A model generated the notes under the pieces. The model saw only the letters and a list, made by a program, of their open reading frames with translations. It was not told the origin of the DNA and searched no databases. 33,934 nt of DNA. It comes from an uncultured Bacteroides sp. (GTDB taxonomy: Bacteria > Bacteroidota > Bacteroidia > Bacteroidales > Bacteroidaceae). Both the position numbers and the translations under genes were made by a program. Where the stretch lies: NCBI RefSeq assembly GCF_910578895.1, contig NZ_CAJTSC010000017.1, forward strand, positions 28,460-62,393, read 5' to 3'. Numbering within the stretch: the stretch's first letter is position 1; every line of letters starts with the position of its first letter. Below, in pieces: positions 14,551 through 23,260 of the stretch.

Positions 14551-14870
14551 TACTTAATCTCCTCTCCTGATTTTTTAGAATAACGCACTAAAGTGCCGTC
14601 AGCACTTACTTTTCTACCAACACGCGTTGCTTTACCAGTTTTTGGATCAACCGGGTTCAAGTTTGAAATGTGGATAGAAGCTTCTTGCTTCACAATACCA
14701 CCTTGCGGGTTCTTTGCATTCGGTTTTGTGCTCTTAGACACCATGTTGATACCCTCAACGATTGCACGTTTTTTATCAACAAGAACCTTCAATACACGAC
14801 CAGTCTTACCTTTGTCTTCACCGGAATTTACGTAAACTGTATCGCCTTTTTTAATATGTAATTTACTCAT
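14550..14870 (-). CDS. rplX: 50S ribosomal protein L24
   Basis: L24 (uL24) starts large-subunit assembly by binding the 5' end of 23S rRNA. The 106 residues begin MSKLHIKKGDTVYVNSGEDK with the KOW motif (GKTGRVLKVLVDKKRAIVEG) and the following NMVSKSTKPNAKNPQGGI. Length is normal. Confidence 0.98.
   Translation of the reverse strand: MSKLHIKKGDTVYVNSGEDKGKTGRVLKVLVDKKRAIVEGINMVSKSTKPNAKNPQGGIVKQEASIHISNLNPVDPKTGKATRVGRKVSADGTLVRYSKKSGEEIK
14559..14568 (-). promoter_or_regulatory. Tandem Shine-Dalgarno sequence of rplE
   Basis: AGGAGAGGAG on the minus strand ends 8 bases before the rplE ATG. It lies within the last codons of rplX, so the site is embedded in coding sequence. Confidence 0.65.
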
Positions 14871-14890
14871 TACTTAAATCTTTTACAAAA

Positions 14891-15256
14891 TTAAAGTACT
14901 TCAGGAGCGAGTGACACCACTTTCATGTTAGTAGCACGAAGTTCACGAGCTACCGGACCGAAAATACGACTACCTCTAATTTCACCAGCATTGTTCAACA
15001 ACACGCAAGCATTATCATCAAAACGTATATAAGAACCATCAGCACGACGGATTTCTTTCTTAGTACGTACGATCAAAGCTTTAGACACTGCACCTTTTTT
15101 AATATCACTTGAAGGGATAACGCTCTTTACAGAAACAACAATCACGTCCCCTACTGAAGCATAGCGACGACCTGTACCGCCTAAAACGCGGATACAGAGA
15201 GCCTCTTTTGCTCCGCTGTTATCACATACTGTAAGTCTGGATTCTACTTGTATCAT
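14891..15256 (-). CDS. rplN: 50S ribosomal protein L14
   Basis: L14 (uL14) lies at the subunit interface, forms bridges and contacts L19 and silencing factors. The 121 residues start MIQVESRLTVCDNSGAKEAL, with the family motif RADGSYIRFDDNACVLLNN and end RATNMKVVSLAPEVL. It begins two bases after rpsQ and opens the spc cluster, with no promoter between. Confidence 0.98.
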   Translation of the reverse strand: MIQVESRLTVCDNSGAKEALCIRVLGGTGRRYASVGDVIVVSVKSVIPSSDIKKGAVSKALIVRTKKEIRRADGSYIRFDDNACVLLNNAGEIRGSRIFGPVARELRATNMKVVSLAPEVL

Positions 15257-15258
15257 AA

Positions 15259-15516
15259 TTACTTAGCTCTTTCAATTATTTCAACCAATCTCCATCTCTT
15301 AGTCTTGCTCAAAGGACGAGTTTCCATGATGCGTACAGTATCGCCGATATTGCACTCATTCTTTTCATCATGAGCATGGTACTTTTTCGTCTTGCTAACG
15401 AACTTACCATATATGGGGTGTTTTTCCTTAAACTTAGCTGCAACGGTGATAGTCTTGTCCATCTTATCGCTCAACACAACCCCTGTTCTTTCTTTTCTTA
15501 AATTTCTTGCTTCCAT
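15259..15516 (-). CDS. rpsQ: 30S ribosomal protein S17
   Basis: S17 (uS17) is a primary 16S-binding protein with an OB fold. The conserved protein begins MEARNLRKERTGVVLSDKMD (85 residues), with HPIYGKFVSKTKKYHAHDE. An ATG at 15528 overlaps the rpmC stop codon as ATGA and would add four residues (MMSL). Either start is possible, and the overlap suggests that translation is coupled to rpmC. Confidence 0.96.
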   Translation of the reverse strand: MEARNLRKERTGVVLSDKMDKTITVAAKFKEKHPIYGKFVSKTKKYHAHDEKNECNIGDTVRIMETRPLSKTKRWRLVEIIERAK

Positions 15517-15524
15517 CAAGCTCA

Positions 15525-15722
15525 TCATTTATTGTTAAGTTCTCTCTGGCGTAATTCAGTTTTCATACGCGCAATAGTCCTGCGTAATTGTTTGATTTGA
15601 GCAGGATTATCCAAAGGAGAAATAGAATGATTTAAAACCATTTGGCTGTAGTTAGCCATTTCTGCTTCTACTCTTTCTACCAAGTCGTTGGTAGTCATTT
15701 CTTTAATTTCTGCAATTTTCAT
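15525..15722 (-). CDS. rpmC: 50S ribosomal protein L29
   Basis: L29 (uL29) sits at the exit tunnel, where it helps form the docking site for chaperones and SRP. The 65 residues start MKIAEIKEMTTNDLVERVEA and form two long helices ending RRTIARMKTELRQRELNNK. Length is normal. Confidence 0.98.
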   Translation of the reverse strand: MKIAEIKEMTTNDLVERVEAEMANYSQMVLNHSISPLDNPAQIKQLRRTIARMKTELRQRELNNK

Positions 15723-15727
15723 ACTTC

Positions 15728-16162
15728 TTACGCATTTTGATTTTGGATATCATAATCACGTCTAACCACAAACTTGGTTGTGATAGGAAGCTTCTGTGCA
15801 GCTAAGCGCAAAGCTTCTTTTGCGATTTCATAAGATACTCCTTCAGCTTCGATAATAATTCTACCCGGTGTAACAGGAGCAACGAATCCCTCGGGGCTAC
15901 CTTTACCTTTACCCATACGTACATCAGCAGGCTTTCTTGTAATAGGTTTGTCCGGGAAAATACGAATCCAAATCTGTCCTTGACGTTGCATATATCTTGT
16001 CACTGCAATACGCGCAGCTTCAATCTGACGGCCTGTAATCCACTTCGTCTCCAGCGCCTTAATACCAAAAGAACCGAAAGCCAACTGGTTTCCTCTTTGG
16101 GCATTACCTTTTTGACGGCCTTTTTGTTGTCTTCTGAATTTTGTCTTTTTCGGTTGTAACAT
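15728..16162 (-). CDS. rplP: 50S ribosomal protein L16
   Basis: L16 (uL16) helps shape the A site and peptidyl-transferase entry. The 144 residues start MLQPKKTKFRRQQKGRQKGN, with WITGRQIEAARIAVTRYMQR and RMGKGKGSPEGFVAPVTPGR. Length is normal. Confidence 0.98.
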   Translation of the reverse strand: MLQPKKTKFRRQQKGRQKGNAQRGNQLAFGSFGIKALETKWITGRQIEAARIAVTRYMQRQGQIWIRIFPDKPITRKPADVRMGKGKGSPEGFVAPVTPGRIIIEAEGVSYEIAKEALRLAAQKLPITTKFVVRRDYDIQNQNA

Positions 16163-16183
16163 AATTCCTAAAAATCAAATTCG

Positions 16184-16915
16184 TTAGCGATTATTTTTCT
16201 TTCTTTTGAAGTTCTTTCCGCCATTGTTTCCGCTATTGCTTCCACGACCACTTTCCTTGCTTTGCGTAAAGTTCGGAGCCAACTCCTTCTTACCATAAAC
16301 TTCACCTCTACAAATCCAAACTTTAATACCGAGAAGACCTACCTTCGTCAATGCTTCCGCATGACAATAGTCGATGTCTGCTCTGAAAGTGTGCAACGGA
16401 GTTCTTCCTTCCTTATACATTTCAGAACGCGCCATTTCAGCACCGTTCAGACGTCCTGAAATCTGAATTTTGATACCTTCCGCACCCATACGCATCGTAT
16501 TGGCGATAGCCATCTTGATAGCGCGGCGATAGGCAATTTTACCTTCTACCTGACGAGCGATGTTATTAGCCACGATAACAGCATCCAACTCAGGTCTTTT
16601 CACTTCGAAGATATTAATCTGGATATCTTTATCAGTGACCTTCTTCAACTCTTCTTTCAGCTTGTCAACTTCTTGGCCACCTTTACCGATAATAATACCC
16701 GGACGTGCAGTACAAACGGTAATAGTCACGAGTTTCAGTGTACGTTCGATTACAATTCTTGAAACGCTTGCCTTAGCCAGACGAGCGTTCAGATATTTAC
16801 GAATTTTGCTATCTTCCAGCAAAGAGTCGCCGTAATTCTTTCCACCATACCAATTGGAATCCCATCCTCTGATAATTCCTAAACGGTTGCTTATTGGATT
16901 AACTTTTTGTCCCAT
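16184..16915 (-). CDS. rpsC: 30S ribosomal protein S3
   Basis: S3 (uS3) forms the mRNA entry channel and has helicase activity with S4. The 243 residues begin MGQKVNPISNRLGIIRGWDS. The KH domain motif GIIIGKGG is at 73-80, and the C-terminal domain holds GRLNGAEMARSEMYKEGRTP. A short basic, asparagine/glycine-rich tail (SGNNGGKNFKRKKNNR) closes it. It is 5 bases after rplV. Confidence 0.98.
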   Translation of the reverse strand: MGQKVNPISNRLGIIRGWDSNWYGGKNYGDSLLEDSKIRKYLNARLAKASVSRIVIERTLKLVTITVCTARPGIIIGKGGQEVDKLKEELKKVTDKDIQINIFEVKRPELDAVIVANNIARQVEGKIAYRRAIKMAIANTMRMGAEGIKIQISGRLNGAEMARSEMYKEGRTPLHTFRADIDYCHAEALTKVGLLGIKVWICRGEVYGKKELAPNFTQSKESGRGSNSGNNGGKNFKRKKNNR

Positions 16916-16920
16916 TTACC

Positions 16921-17331
16921 TTAATTTTGATCTTCGTTATTACTTTTAGAACCAACGAACAGCGTTACGTGGTTTGAACGTTTGCGTATTCTGTAACCTC
17001 TACCCTGCGGAGCCGGTCTCATTCTTTTGAGCGTGGCACCACCGTCAACAAAAATCTTGGTTACGAACAACTCGCCACTTTCAGCTTTACGTTCGTTTTT
17101 CTGCTCCCAGTTAGCAATCGCAGAGCGCAGCAGTTTCTCCACTCTGGCTGCAGCCTCTTTAGAAGAGAACTTCAGAACGCCGAGTGCTCTGTTCACCTCC
17201 ATCCCGCGAATCATGTCAGCCACGAGACGCATTTTACGGGGGGAAGTAGGAACATTTTGCAATTTCGCAAAATACATGGTCTTAAGGGCTTCTTTTCTTT
17301 TTTCAGCCGATATTTTTTTTCTTGCTCCCAT
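16921..17331 (-). CDS. rplV: 50S ribosomal protein L22
   Basis: L22 (uL22) lines the exit tunnel. The 136 residues contain LQNVPTSPRKMRLVADMIRG and the tunnel hairpin LKRMRPAPQGRGYRIRKRSN, with no insertion or deletion obvious in the loop where macrolide resistance mutations occur. A basic N-terminal extension (MGARKKISAEKRKEAL) precedes the core. Confidence 0.97.
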   Translation of the reverse strand: MGARKKISAEKRKEALKTMYFAKLQNVPTSPRKMRLVADMIRGMEVNRALGVLKFSSKEAAARVEKLLRSAIANWEQKNERKAESGELFVTKIFVDGGATLKRMRPAPQGRGYRIRKRSNHVTLFVGSKSNNEDQN

Positions 17332-17367
17332 TATATATTACTTTATTATTTCAGATAAATCCTGTTT

Positions 17368-17637
17368 TTATTTTTTCTTGTTACCAGCGTGTCCTCTGAA
17401 TGTACGAGTTGGGGCAAATTCACCCAACTTGTGTCCTACCATGTTTTCGGTAACATAAACAGGAATAAATTTATTTCCATTGTGAACTGCAACAGTATGG
17501 CCTACGAAATCAGGCGAAATCATTGAAGCTCTGGCCCAAGTCTTAACTACCACTTTCTTGCCTGATTCATTCATGGCAAGCACTTTTTTCTCAAGCTTAA
17601 CGTTAATATACGGACCTTTTTTTAATGAACGACTCAT
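17368..17637 (-). CDS. rpsS: 30S ribosomal protein S19
   Basis: S19 (uS19) is in the 30S head and contacts S13 and the A-site finger. The 89 residues start MSRSLKKGPYINVKLEKKVL and include VHNGNKFIPVYVTENMVGHK and the end FAPTRTFRGHAGNKKK. Length is normal. Confidence 0.98.
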   Translation of the reverse strand: MSRSLKKGPYINVKLEKKVLAMNESGKKVVVKTWARASMISPDFVGHTVAVHNGNKFIPVYVTENMVGHKLGEFAPTRTFRGHAGNKKK

Positions 17638-17657
17638 AATTTACTCAATTAATCAGA

Positions 17658-18482
17658 TTACTTCTTTCTTCTCTCAATAATATACTTAGACGATTGTTTC
17701 TTCGGAGCTCTTGTCTTAAGACCCTTAGCATACAATCCCTTGCGAGATCTCGGGTGTCCTCCTGAAGCACGTCCTTCACCACCACCCATCGGGTGATCAA
17801 CCGGGTTCATAACAACACCACGGTTGCGCGGACGACGTCCTAACCAACGAGAACGTCCAGCCTTACCTGAACTTTCCAATCCATGATCTGAGTTACCAAC
17901 GCTACCGATAGTAGCCTTACATGTGCTGAGGATCTGACGAACCTCGCCTGAAGGCAACTTGATAACGCAGTATTTACCTTCTCTTGAAGTCAACTGAGCG
18001 AAGTTACCAGCCGAGCGAACCAAAGCGGCGCCCTGACCCGGACGTAATTCGATGTTGTGGATTACAGTACCCACCGGAATATTCTGAAGCGGAAGCGCAT
18101 TACCGATTTCCGGAGCAGCAGTTTCACCTGACATCAAAGTCGCACCAACTTGCAATCCATTGGGAGCAATAATATATCTTTTTTCACCGTCTGCATAAAA
18201 CAACAAAGCGATACGAGCCGAACGATTCGGATCGTATTCAATTGTTTTAACCACTGCAGGTACACCGTCTTTATTTCTCTTGAAGTCTACGATACGGATA
18301 ATCTTCTTGCTACCGCCACCAATGTAGCGCATAGTCATCTTACCGGTATTGTTACGACCGCCGGAAGATTTCTTACCAAATACAAGAGACTTTTCTGGTA
18401 CCCGTGCAGTAATTTCTTCGAAAGTACCAATAATTTTATGTCTTTGCCCCGGTGTTGTGGGCTTAAATTTACGTACTGCCAT
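17658..18482 (-). CDS. rplB: 50S ribosomal protein L2
   Basis: L2 (uL2) is needed for subunit joining and peptidyl transfer. The 274 residues start MAVRKFKPTTPGQRHKIIGT. The C-terminal part holds GRRPRNRGVVMNPVDHPMGG with the conserved histidine, then GEGRASGGHPRSRKG. Length is normal. It is 5 bases after rplW. Confidence 0.98.
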   Translation of the reverse strand: MAVRKFKPTTPGQRHKIIGTFEEITARVPEKSLVFGKKSSGGRNNTGKMTMRYIGGGSKKIIRIVDFKRNKDGVPAVVKTIEYDPNRSARIALLFYADGEKRYIIAPNGLQVGATLMSGETAAPEIGNALPLQNIPVGTVIHNIELRPGQGAALVRSAGNFAQLTSREGKYCVIKLPSGEVRQILSTCKATIGSVGNSDHGLESSGKAGRSRWLGRRPRNRGVVMNPVDHPMGGGEGRASGGHPRSRKGLYAKGLKTRAPKKQSSKYIIERRKK

Positions 18483-18487
18483 TTCTA

Positions 18488-18781
18488 TTAAATATTGCTA
18501 TAAAAATCAATAGTATCTCCTTCCTTCAACGTAACAATAGCTTTCTTGCAAGCATTTGTACGTCCGTTGATGATACCTGCGCGTGTGTAACGGCTTTTAT
18601 TCTTGCCGGCATAGCGGATTGTATTCACATCAACCACGGTAACGTTGTAAAGGGCTTCAACTTCGCTCTTAATTTCCAGTTTATTAGCTTCAGGACGCAC
18701 GATAAAGCCGAAACGATTGTTCGCCTTATCAGTAATTGCAGTCATCTTCTCTGTCACTAACGGTTTAATAATAATTCCCAT
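18488..18781 (-). CDS. rplW: 50S ribosomal protein L23
   Basis: L23 (uL23) at the exit tunnel is the docking point for trigger factor and SRP. The 97 residues start MGIIIKPLVTEKMTAITDKA and include ANKLEIKSEVEALYNVTVV. A strong AGGAGG site lies 8 bases upstream in the 16-base gap after rplD. Confidence 0.98.
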   Translation of the reverse strand: MGIIIKPLVTEKMTAITDKANNRFGFIVRPEANKLEIKSEVEALYNVTVVDVNTIRYAGKNKSRYTRAGIINGRTNACKKAIVTLKEGDTIDFYSNI

Positions 18782-18789
18782 TATTTAAG

Positions 18790-18796
18790 CCTCCTT
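18790..18796 (-). promoter_or_regulatory. Strong Shine-Dalgarno sequence of rplW
   Basis: AAGGAGG on the minus strand ends 8 bases before the rplW ATG. It is one of only four strong sites in the block, all before large-subunit protein genes. Confidence 0.75.
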
Positions 18797-18797
18797 T

Positions 18798-19424
18798 TTA
18801 CATTAAGATATTGTCGATAGCAGAAAGTGCGCTTTCGGCAAACACAACAACACCAGCGTCCAATACTCTGTAAGTATTTAACCCTGAGATAGTCTGCACA
18901 TTGGCGCCCTTCACATTACGAGCCGACAAATATACGTTTTTATTTGCTTCCGGTAAAACGATAAGCAGCTTTTTATCAGAAACTTTAAGTTTTTTTGTCA
19001 TAGCAACAAAATCTTTTGTCTTAGGAGCTTCGAAATTGAAGTCTTCCACTACAACAACAGCATTGTTCTGAGCCTTATATGACAAAGCCGACTTACGTGC
19101 CAAAGCTTTTACTTTCTTGTTCAGTTTGAAGTAGTAATCTCTCGGTTTCGGACCAAATACACGTCCACCTCCAACGAGTACCGGTGAGTTCATGTCACCA
19201 CGACGTGCACCACCGCCGCCTTTCTGGCGACCGATTTTACGAGTAGAACCACTGACTTCGCTTCTTTCCTTTGACTTGTGTGTTCCCTGACGCTGGTTAG
19301 CCATAAACTGTTTAACGTCCAAGTAGATAGCGTGGTCGTTGGGCTCAATTCCGAAGATAGACTCGTTTAACGTAATCTTTCTCCCAGTGTCTTCACCTTT
19401 AATGTTATATACGTTAACTTCCAT
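18798..19424 (-). CDS. rplD: 50S ribosomal protein L4
   Basis: L4 (uL4) lines the exit tunnel and in E. coli represses the S10 operon. The 208 residues hold the tunnel loop (STRKIGRQKGGGGARRGDMN) and, later, ALSYKAQNNAVVVVEDFNFE. The ATG overlaps the rplC stop by one base (TAATG), which suggests coupled translation. No L4-binding leader could be identified before rpsJ. Confidence 0.97.
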   Translation of the reverse strand: MEVNVYNIKGEDTGRKITLNESIFGIEPNDHAIYLDVKQFMANQRQGTHKSKERSEVSGSTRKIGRQKGGGGARRGDMNSPVLVGGGRVFGPKPRDYYFKLNKKVKALARKSALSYKAQNNAVVVVEDFNFEAPKTKDFVAMTKKLKVSDKKLLIVLPEANKNVYLSARNVKGANVQTISGLNTYRVLDAGVVVFAESALSAIDNILM

Positions 19425-20041
19425 TATTTCTCAATTATTACGATTGAACCTTTGCAACCAGGAACAGAACCCTTAATCAAAAGAAGATTGTGTTCCGCGA
19501 TTACTTTTAATACTTGCAGATTTTGAACAGTTACTCTTTCTCCACCAAGCTGTCCGCCCATACGCATTCCCTTGAATACTTTTGCAGGGTAAGAACAAGC
19601 ACCGATAGAACCCGGCTTGCGAGCACGATTGTGCTGACCGTGAGTAGTCTGACCCACACCGCCGAAACCATGACGTTTCACAACACCCTGGAAACCTTTA
19701 CCCTTAGAAGTACCTACAACGTCAACAAAGTCGGCGCCTTCGAACAATTCTACGGTAACAGTATCACCCAGATTCAATTCTGTCTCAAATTCTTTGAACT
19801 CAGCCAAGTGTTTCTTGGGAGTTACTCCGGCTTTCTTGAAGTGACCCATAAGGGGTTTTGTAGTGTGCTTTTCCTTTTTGTCCTGGAAACCCAACTGAAC
19901 AGCCTGATAGCCGTCCTTTTCTACAGTCTTCACTTGAGTAACAACACAAGGACCTGCTTCGATAACAGTGCATGGTACATTCTTACCCTCGGCACTGAAA
20001 ACGGATGTCATTCCGATTTTTTTTCCTAATAATCCTGGCAT
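19424..20041 (-). CDS. rplC: 50S ribosomal protein L3
   Basis: L3 (uL3) starts large-subunit assembly and reaches to the peptidyl-transferase centre. The 205 residues start MPGLLGKKIGMTSVFSAEGK and include GTSKGKGFQGVVKRHGFGGV and QTTHGQHNRARKPGSIGACS, with the methylated glutamine region conserved. Length is normal. Confidence 0.98.
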   Translation of the reverse strand: MPGLLGKKIGMTSVFSAEGKNVPCTVIEAGPCVVTQVKTVEKDGYQAVQLGFQDKKEKHTTKPLMGHFKKAGVTPKKHLAEFKEFETELNLGDTVTVELFEGADFVDVVGTSKGKGFQGVVKRHGFGGVGQTTHGQHNRARKPGSIGACSYPAKVFKGMRMGGQLGGERVTVQNLQVLKVIAEHNLLLIKGSVPGCKGSIVIIEK

Positions 20042-20060
20042 TTCACTTAATTTTTAATAC

Positions 20061-20366
20061 TTACACTTTGATTTCTACTTCCACACCACTCGGCAACTCC
20101 AACTTCATCAGAGCATCTACTGTCTTAGCTGTTGAGCTATAGATGTCAATCAATCTCTTGTAAGAAGAGAGTTCGAATTGTTCACGCGACTTCTTGTTAA
20201 CGAAAGTCGAACGGTTCACGGTAAAGATACGCTTGTGCGTAGGGAGAGGAATCGGACCGCTAACGATAGCGCCCGTAGCCTTCACCGTTCTTACAATCTT
20301 CTCAGCTGACTTGTCAACCAAGTTGTGGTCGTAAGATTTCAGTTTGATTCTAATTTTTTGACTCAT
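20061..20366 (-). CDS. rpsJ: 30S ribosomal protein S10
   Basis: S10 (uS10, NusE) is in the 30S head and also pairs with NusB in transcription antitermination. The 101 residues start MSQKIRIKLKSYDHNLVDKS and include GPIPLPTHKRIFTVNRSTFV. It opens the S10 cluster, 90 bases after fusA, and the gap contains a hairpin but no recognisable promoter. Confidence 0.98.
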   Translation of the reverse strand: MSQKIRIKLKSYDHNLVDKSAEKIVRTVKATGAIVSGPIPLPTHKRIFTVNRSTFVNKKSREQFELSSYKRLIDIYSSTAKTVDALMKLELPSGVEVEIKV

Positions 20367-20403
20367 TACTGTCTTAATTGTTAATAGTGTTGTTATATAA
20401 GAT

Positions 20404-20446
20404 AAAGTTCCGTAGGTTAAGAGTCATTCGCTAACCTACGGACTTC
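20404..20446 (-). other. Hairpin in the fusA-rpsJ gap
   Basis: On the minus strand TCCGTAGGTTA (20442-20432) pairs perfectly with TAACCTACGGA (20419-20409), extended by three more pairs after a bulge, around a 12-base loop. It is followed by TATCTTATATAACAAC, not a proper T-run. It may be a partial attenuator or an RNA-processing/protecting stem that separates the fusA and S10 parts of the transcript. Confidence 0.55.
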
Positions 20447-20456
20447 AGTTATTTTT

Positions 20457-22574
20457 TTAGAGCAAATCGGCACGGCCTTTTACTTCTTCCAGCACGGCTT
20501 TGGCAATAGAGTTGGAAACCTGTGCATGGTGAGAGTAAGTCATTGAAGAGGTGGCACGACCGGAAGTGATAGTACGCAACGCAGTTACGTAACCGAACAT
20601 TTCCGCCAGCGGAACCATTGCCTTCACGATGCGGGCACCCGAACGGCTTGACTCCATACCTTCTACCTGACCACGACGCTTGTTCAAGTCACCGATAACG
20701 TCACCCATATTCTCTTCCGGAGTAACGACTTCCAACTTCATCAGCGGCTCCATCAATACCGGACCTGCCTTGGCACAAGCATTCTTGTATGCCTGAATGG
20801 CACAGATTTCGAAAGACAACTGGTCAGAGTCTACCGGGTGGAAAGAACCGTCGACCAAAGTTACTTTCAGTGAGTCCAACGGATAACCCGCCAACACACC
20901 ATTCTTCATTGCCGTAGTGAAGCCCTTCTGTACAGAGGGAATAAATTCCTTAGGAATGTTACCACCCTTCACTTCGTCTACGAATTGCAGACCGCCTTCT
21001 TTGAAGTCTTCATCAACCGGACCGATGTTAACGATAATATCGGCAAACTTACCGCGACCACCGGACTGCTTCTTGTAAACCTCACGCAGATTGACAGTCT
21101 TCGTGATAGCCTCTTTGTAGTTAACCTGAGGTTTACCTTGGTTACATTCAACTTTGAACTCACGTTTCAGACGGTCGATGATGATATCCAAGTGAAGTTC
21201 ACCCATACCTGAGATTACAGTCTGTCCGCTCTGTTCGTCGGTCTTCACTGTAAATGTCGGGTCTTCTTCAGCCAACTTAGCCAAACCGTTAGCCAGTTTG
21301 TCCATATCCTTTTGAGTCTTCGGCTCAACGGCGATACCGATTACCGGTTCGGGGAAGTCCATAGACTCGAGCACAATCGGAGCTGTCTCATCGCAGAGCG
21401 TATCACCCGTACGGATATCCTTGAAACCGACACCCGCACCGATATCACCGGCGCTAATGATTTCTACCGGATTCTGCTTGTTAGAGTGCATCTGGAACAG
21501 ACGTGACACACGCTCTTTCTTACCGGAACGAGTATTGTAGATGTACGAACCTGCTTCAATCTTACCGGAATACACACGGAAGAAAGTCAGACGACCTACA
21601 TACGGGTCGGTAGCAATCTTGAACGCCAAAGCGGCAGTCTTGTCATCTTCGTCCGGACGACGTTCTTCTTCGGCATCCGTATTCGGATTTGTACCCACGA
21701 TATTCGGAGTATCCAGCGGAGAAGGCAGGAACGCACAAGCGTAGTCCAGCAAAGTCTGAACGCCCTTGTTCTTGAATGAAGAACCGCACAACATCGGAAC
21801 GATATCCATCTTCAACGTAGCCGCACGCAATGCACGCATGATTTCCTCTTCAGTAATCAAAGAGGGATCGTCAAAGAATTTCTCCATCAAGGCGTCATCA
21901 TATTCAGCTACCTTTTCCAGCATGTTACCTCTCCACTCTTCCGCTTCAGCAAGAAGATTCGCGGGGATTTCCTCTACGTCATAGTCAGCACCCATAGTCT
22001 CATCGTGCCACAAGATAGCCTTCATCTTAACCAGGTCTACAACGCCCTTGAAACTCTCTTCCGCACCGATAGGGATGACAATCGGACAGGGATTAGCACC
22101 CAATACCTCTTTCATCTGGCGAACCACTTCATAGAAGTCGGCACCCGAACGGTCCATTTTGTTTACATAACCGATACGGGGAACGTTATATTTGTCAGCT
22201 TGACGCCATACGGTTTCAGACTGGGGTTCAACACCACCTACCGCACAGTAAGTAGCCACAGCACCGTCCAACACGCGCAAAGAACGTTCTACCTCCACGG
22301 TAAAGTCCACGTGTCCCGGAGTGTCAATCAAGTTAATCTTATATTTGTTACCGGCATAGTTCCAGAAAGTCGTAGTAGCAGCCGAGGTAATCGTAATACC
22401 ACGTTCCTGCTCCTGTGCCATCCAGTCCATTGTAGCCGTACCGTCATGAGTCTCACCAATCTTGTGAGTCAGACCCGTATAGAACAAAATACGTTCTGAA
22501 GTTGTTGTTTTTCCGGCATCGATGTGAGCCATGATACCGATATTGCGTGTCAAATGTAAATCTTGCTTTGCCAT
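20457..22574 (-). CDS. fusA: Elongation factor G
   Basis: EF-G drives translocation and, with RRF, ribosome recycling. The 705 residues show G1 AHIDAGKT at 16-23, G2-region TMDWMAQEQERGITITSA, G3 DTPGH, and G4 NKMD in YVNKMDRSGADF. Domain IV follows about residue 480 (GKFADIIVNIGPVDE), and domain V ends with the conserved TSGRATSSMTYSHHAQV. Location between rpsG and rpsJ marks it as the main EF-G rather than one of the paralogues found elsewhere in Bacteroides. Confidence 0.98.
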   Translation of the reverse strand: MAKQDLHLTRNIGIMAHIDAGKTTTSERILFYTGLTHKIGETHDGTATMDWMAQEQERGITITSAATTTFWNYAGNKYKINLIDTPGHVDFTVEVERSLRVLDGAVATYCAVGGVEPQSETVWRQADKYNVPRIGYVNKMDRSGADFYEVVRQMKEVLGANPCPIVIPIGAEESFKGVVDLVKMKAILWHDETMGADYDVEEIPANLLAEAEEWRGNMLEKVAEYDDALMEKFFDDPSLITEEEIMRALRAATLKMDIVPMLCGSSFKNKGVQTLLDYACAFLPSPLDTPNIVGTNPNTDAEEERRPDEDDKTAALAFKIATDPYVGRLTFFRVYSGKIEAGSYIYNTRSGKKERVSRLFQMHSNKQNPVEIISAGDIGAGVGFKDIRTGDTLCDETAPIVLESMDFPEPVIGIAVEPKTQKDMDKLANGLAKLAEEDPTFTVKTDEQSGQTVISGMGELHLDIIIDRLKREFKVECNQGKPQVNYKEAITKTVNLREVYKKQSGGRGKFADIIVNIGPVDEDFKEGGLQFVDEVKGGNIPKEFIPSVQKGFTTAMKNGVLAGYPLDSLKVTLVDGSFHPVDSDQLSFEICAIQAYKNACAKAGPVLMEPLMKLEVVTPEENMGDVIGDLNKRRGQVEGMESSRSGARIVKAMVPLAEMFGYVTALRTITSGRATSSMTYSHHAQVSNSIAKAVLEEVKGRADLL

Positions 22575-22628
22575 TTCCTTATTCTTTACTTTAAGTTTTT
22601 AAACATCAATCAGTTATTTCTTACAGTA

Positions 22629-23105
22629 TCAGAATCTGAAATGAGCGAACGCACGGTTAGCTTCAGCCATTCTGTGCATATCTTCTTTACGTTTGTAAGC
22701 ACCGCCTTGTTCGTTGAAAGCATCCATGATTTCAGCAGCCAACTTATCGGCCATTGATTTACCACCGCGCTTACGAGCAAAGATAATCAGATTTTTCATG
22801 GAGATTGACTCCTTACGGTCGGGACGGATTTCAGTAGGAACCTGGAAAGTGGCACCACCTACACGGCGAGACTTCACTTCCACCTGCGGAGTTACGTTGT
22901 CCAAAGCTTTTTTCCAGATTTCAAGAGCAGATTTCTCTTCATTCTGCATTTTATTCTTCACTGTTTCCAAAGCGGCGTAGAAGATTTCGTAAGAGGTATT
23001 CTTCTTTCCGTCATACATCAAGTGATTAACGAACTTGGAAACTTTCACATCATTAAAAACGGGATCCGGAAGGATGATACGTTTTTTAGGTTTTGCTTTT
23101 CTCAT
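22629..23105 (-). CDS. rpsG: 30S ribosomal protein S7
   Basis: S7 (uS7) starts assembly of the 30S head and lies near the E site; in E. coli it represses the str operon. The 158 residues start MRKAKPKKRIILPDPVFNDV and end GGAYKRKEDMHRMAEANRAF and a short tail. The 155-base gap to rpsL is long for this block. I saw no strong hairpin or terminator in it. Confidence 0.98.
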   Translation of the reverse strand: MRKAKPKKRIILPDPVFNDVKVSKFVNHLMYDGKKNTSYEIFYAALETVKNKMQNEEKSALEIWKKALDNVTPQVEVKSRRVGGATFQVPTEIRPDRKESISMKNLIIFARKRGGKSMADKLAAEIMDAFNEQGGAYKRKEDMHRMAEANRAFAHFRF

Positions 23106-23260
23106 TTGTCTGAAAGAATAATGTTTTTCGTTCTTGGTTGTTTACTTCTGTCTTCTTCAACTCTCCCACCGGAGTGTTTACTCAACCTTTAGCATTTCCA
23201 ACAAACTAAAACGTAAGTTATTACTTTTAATTTTACTGTTTATCAGTTTCGGCCGCTTGA

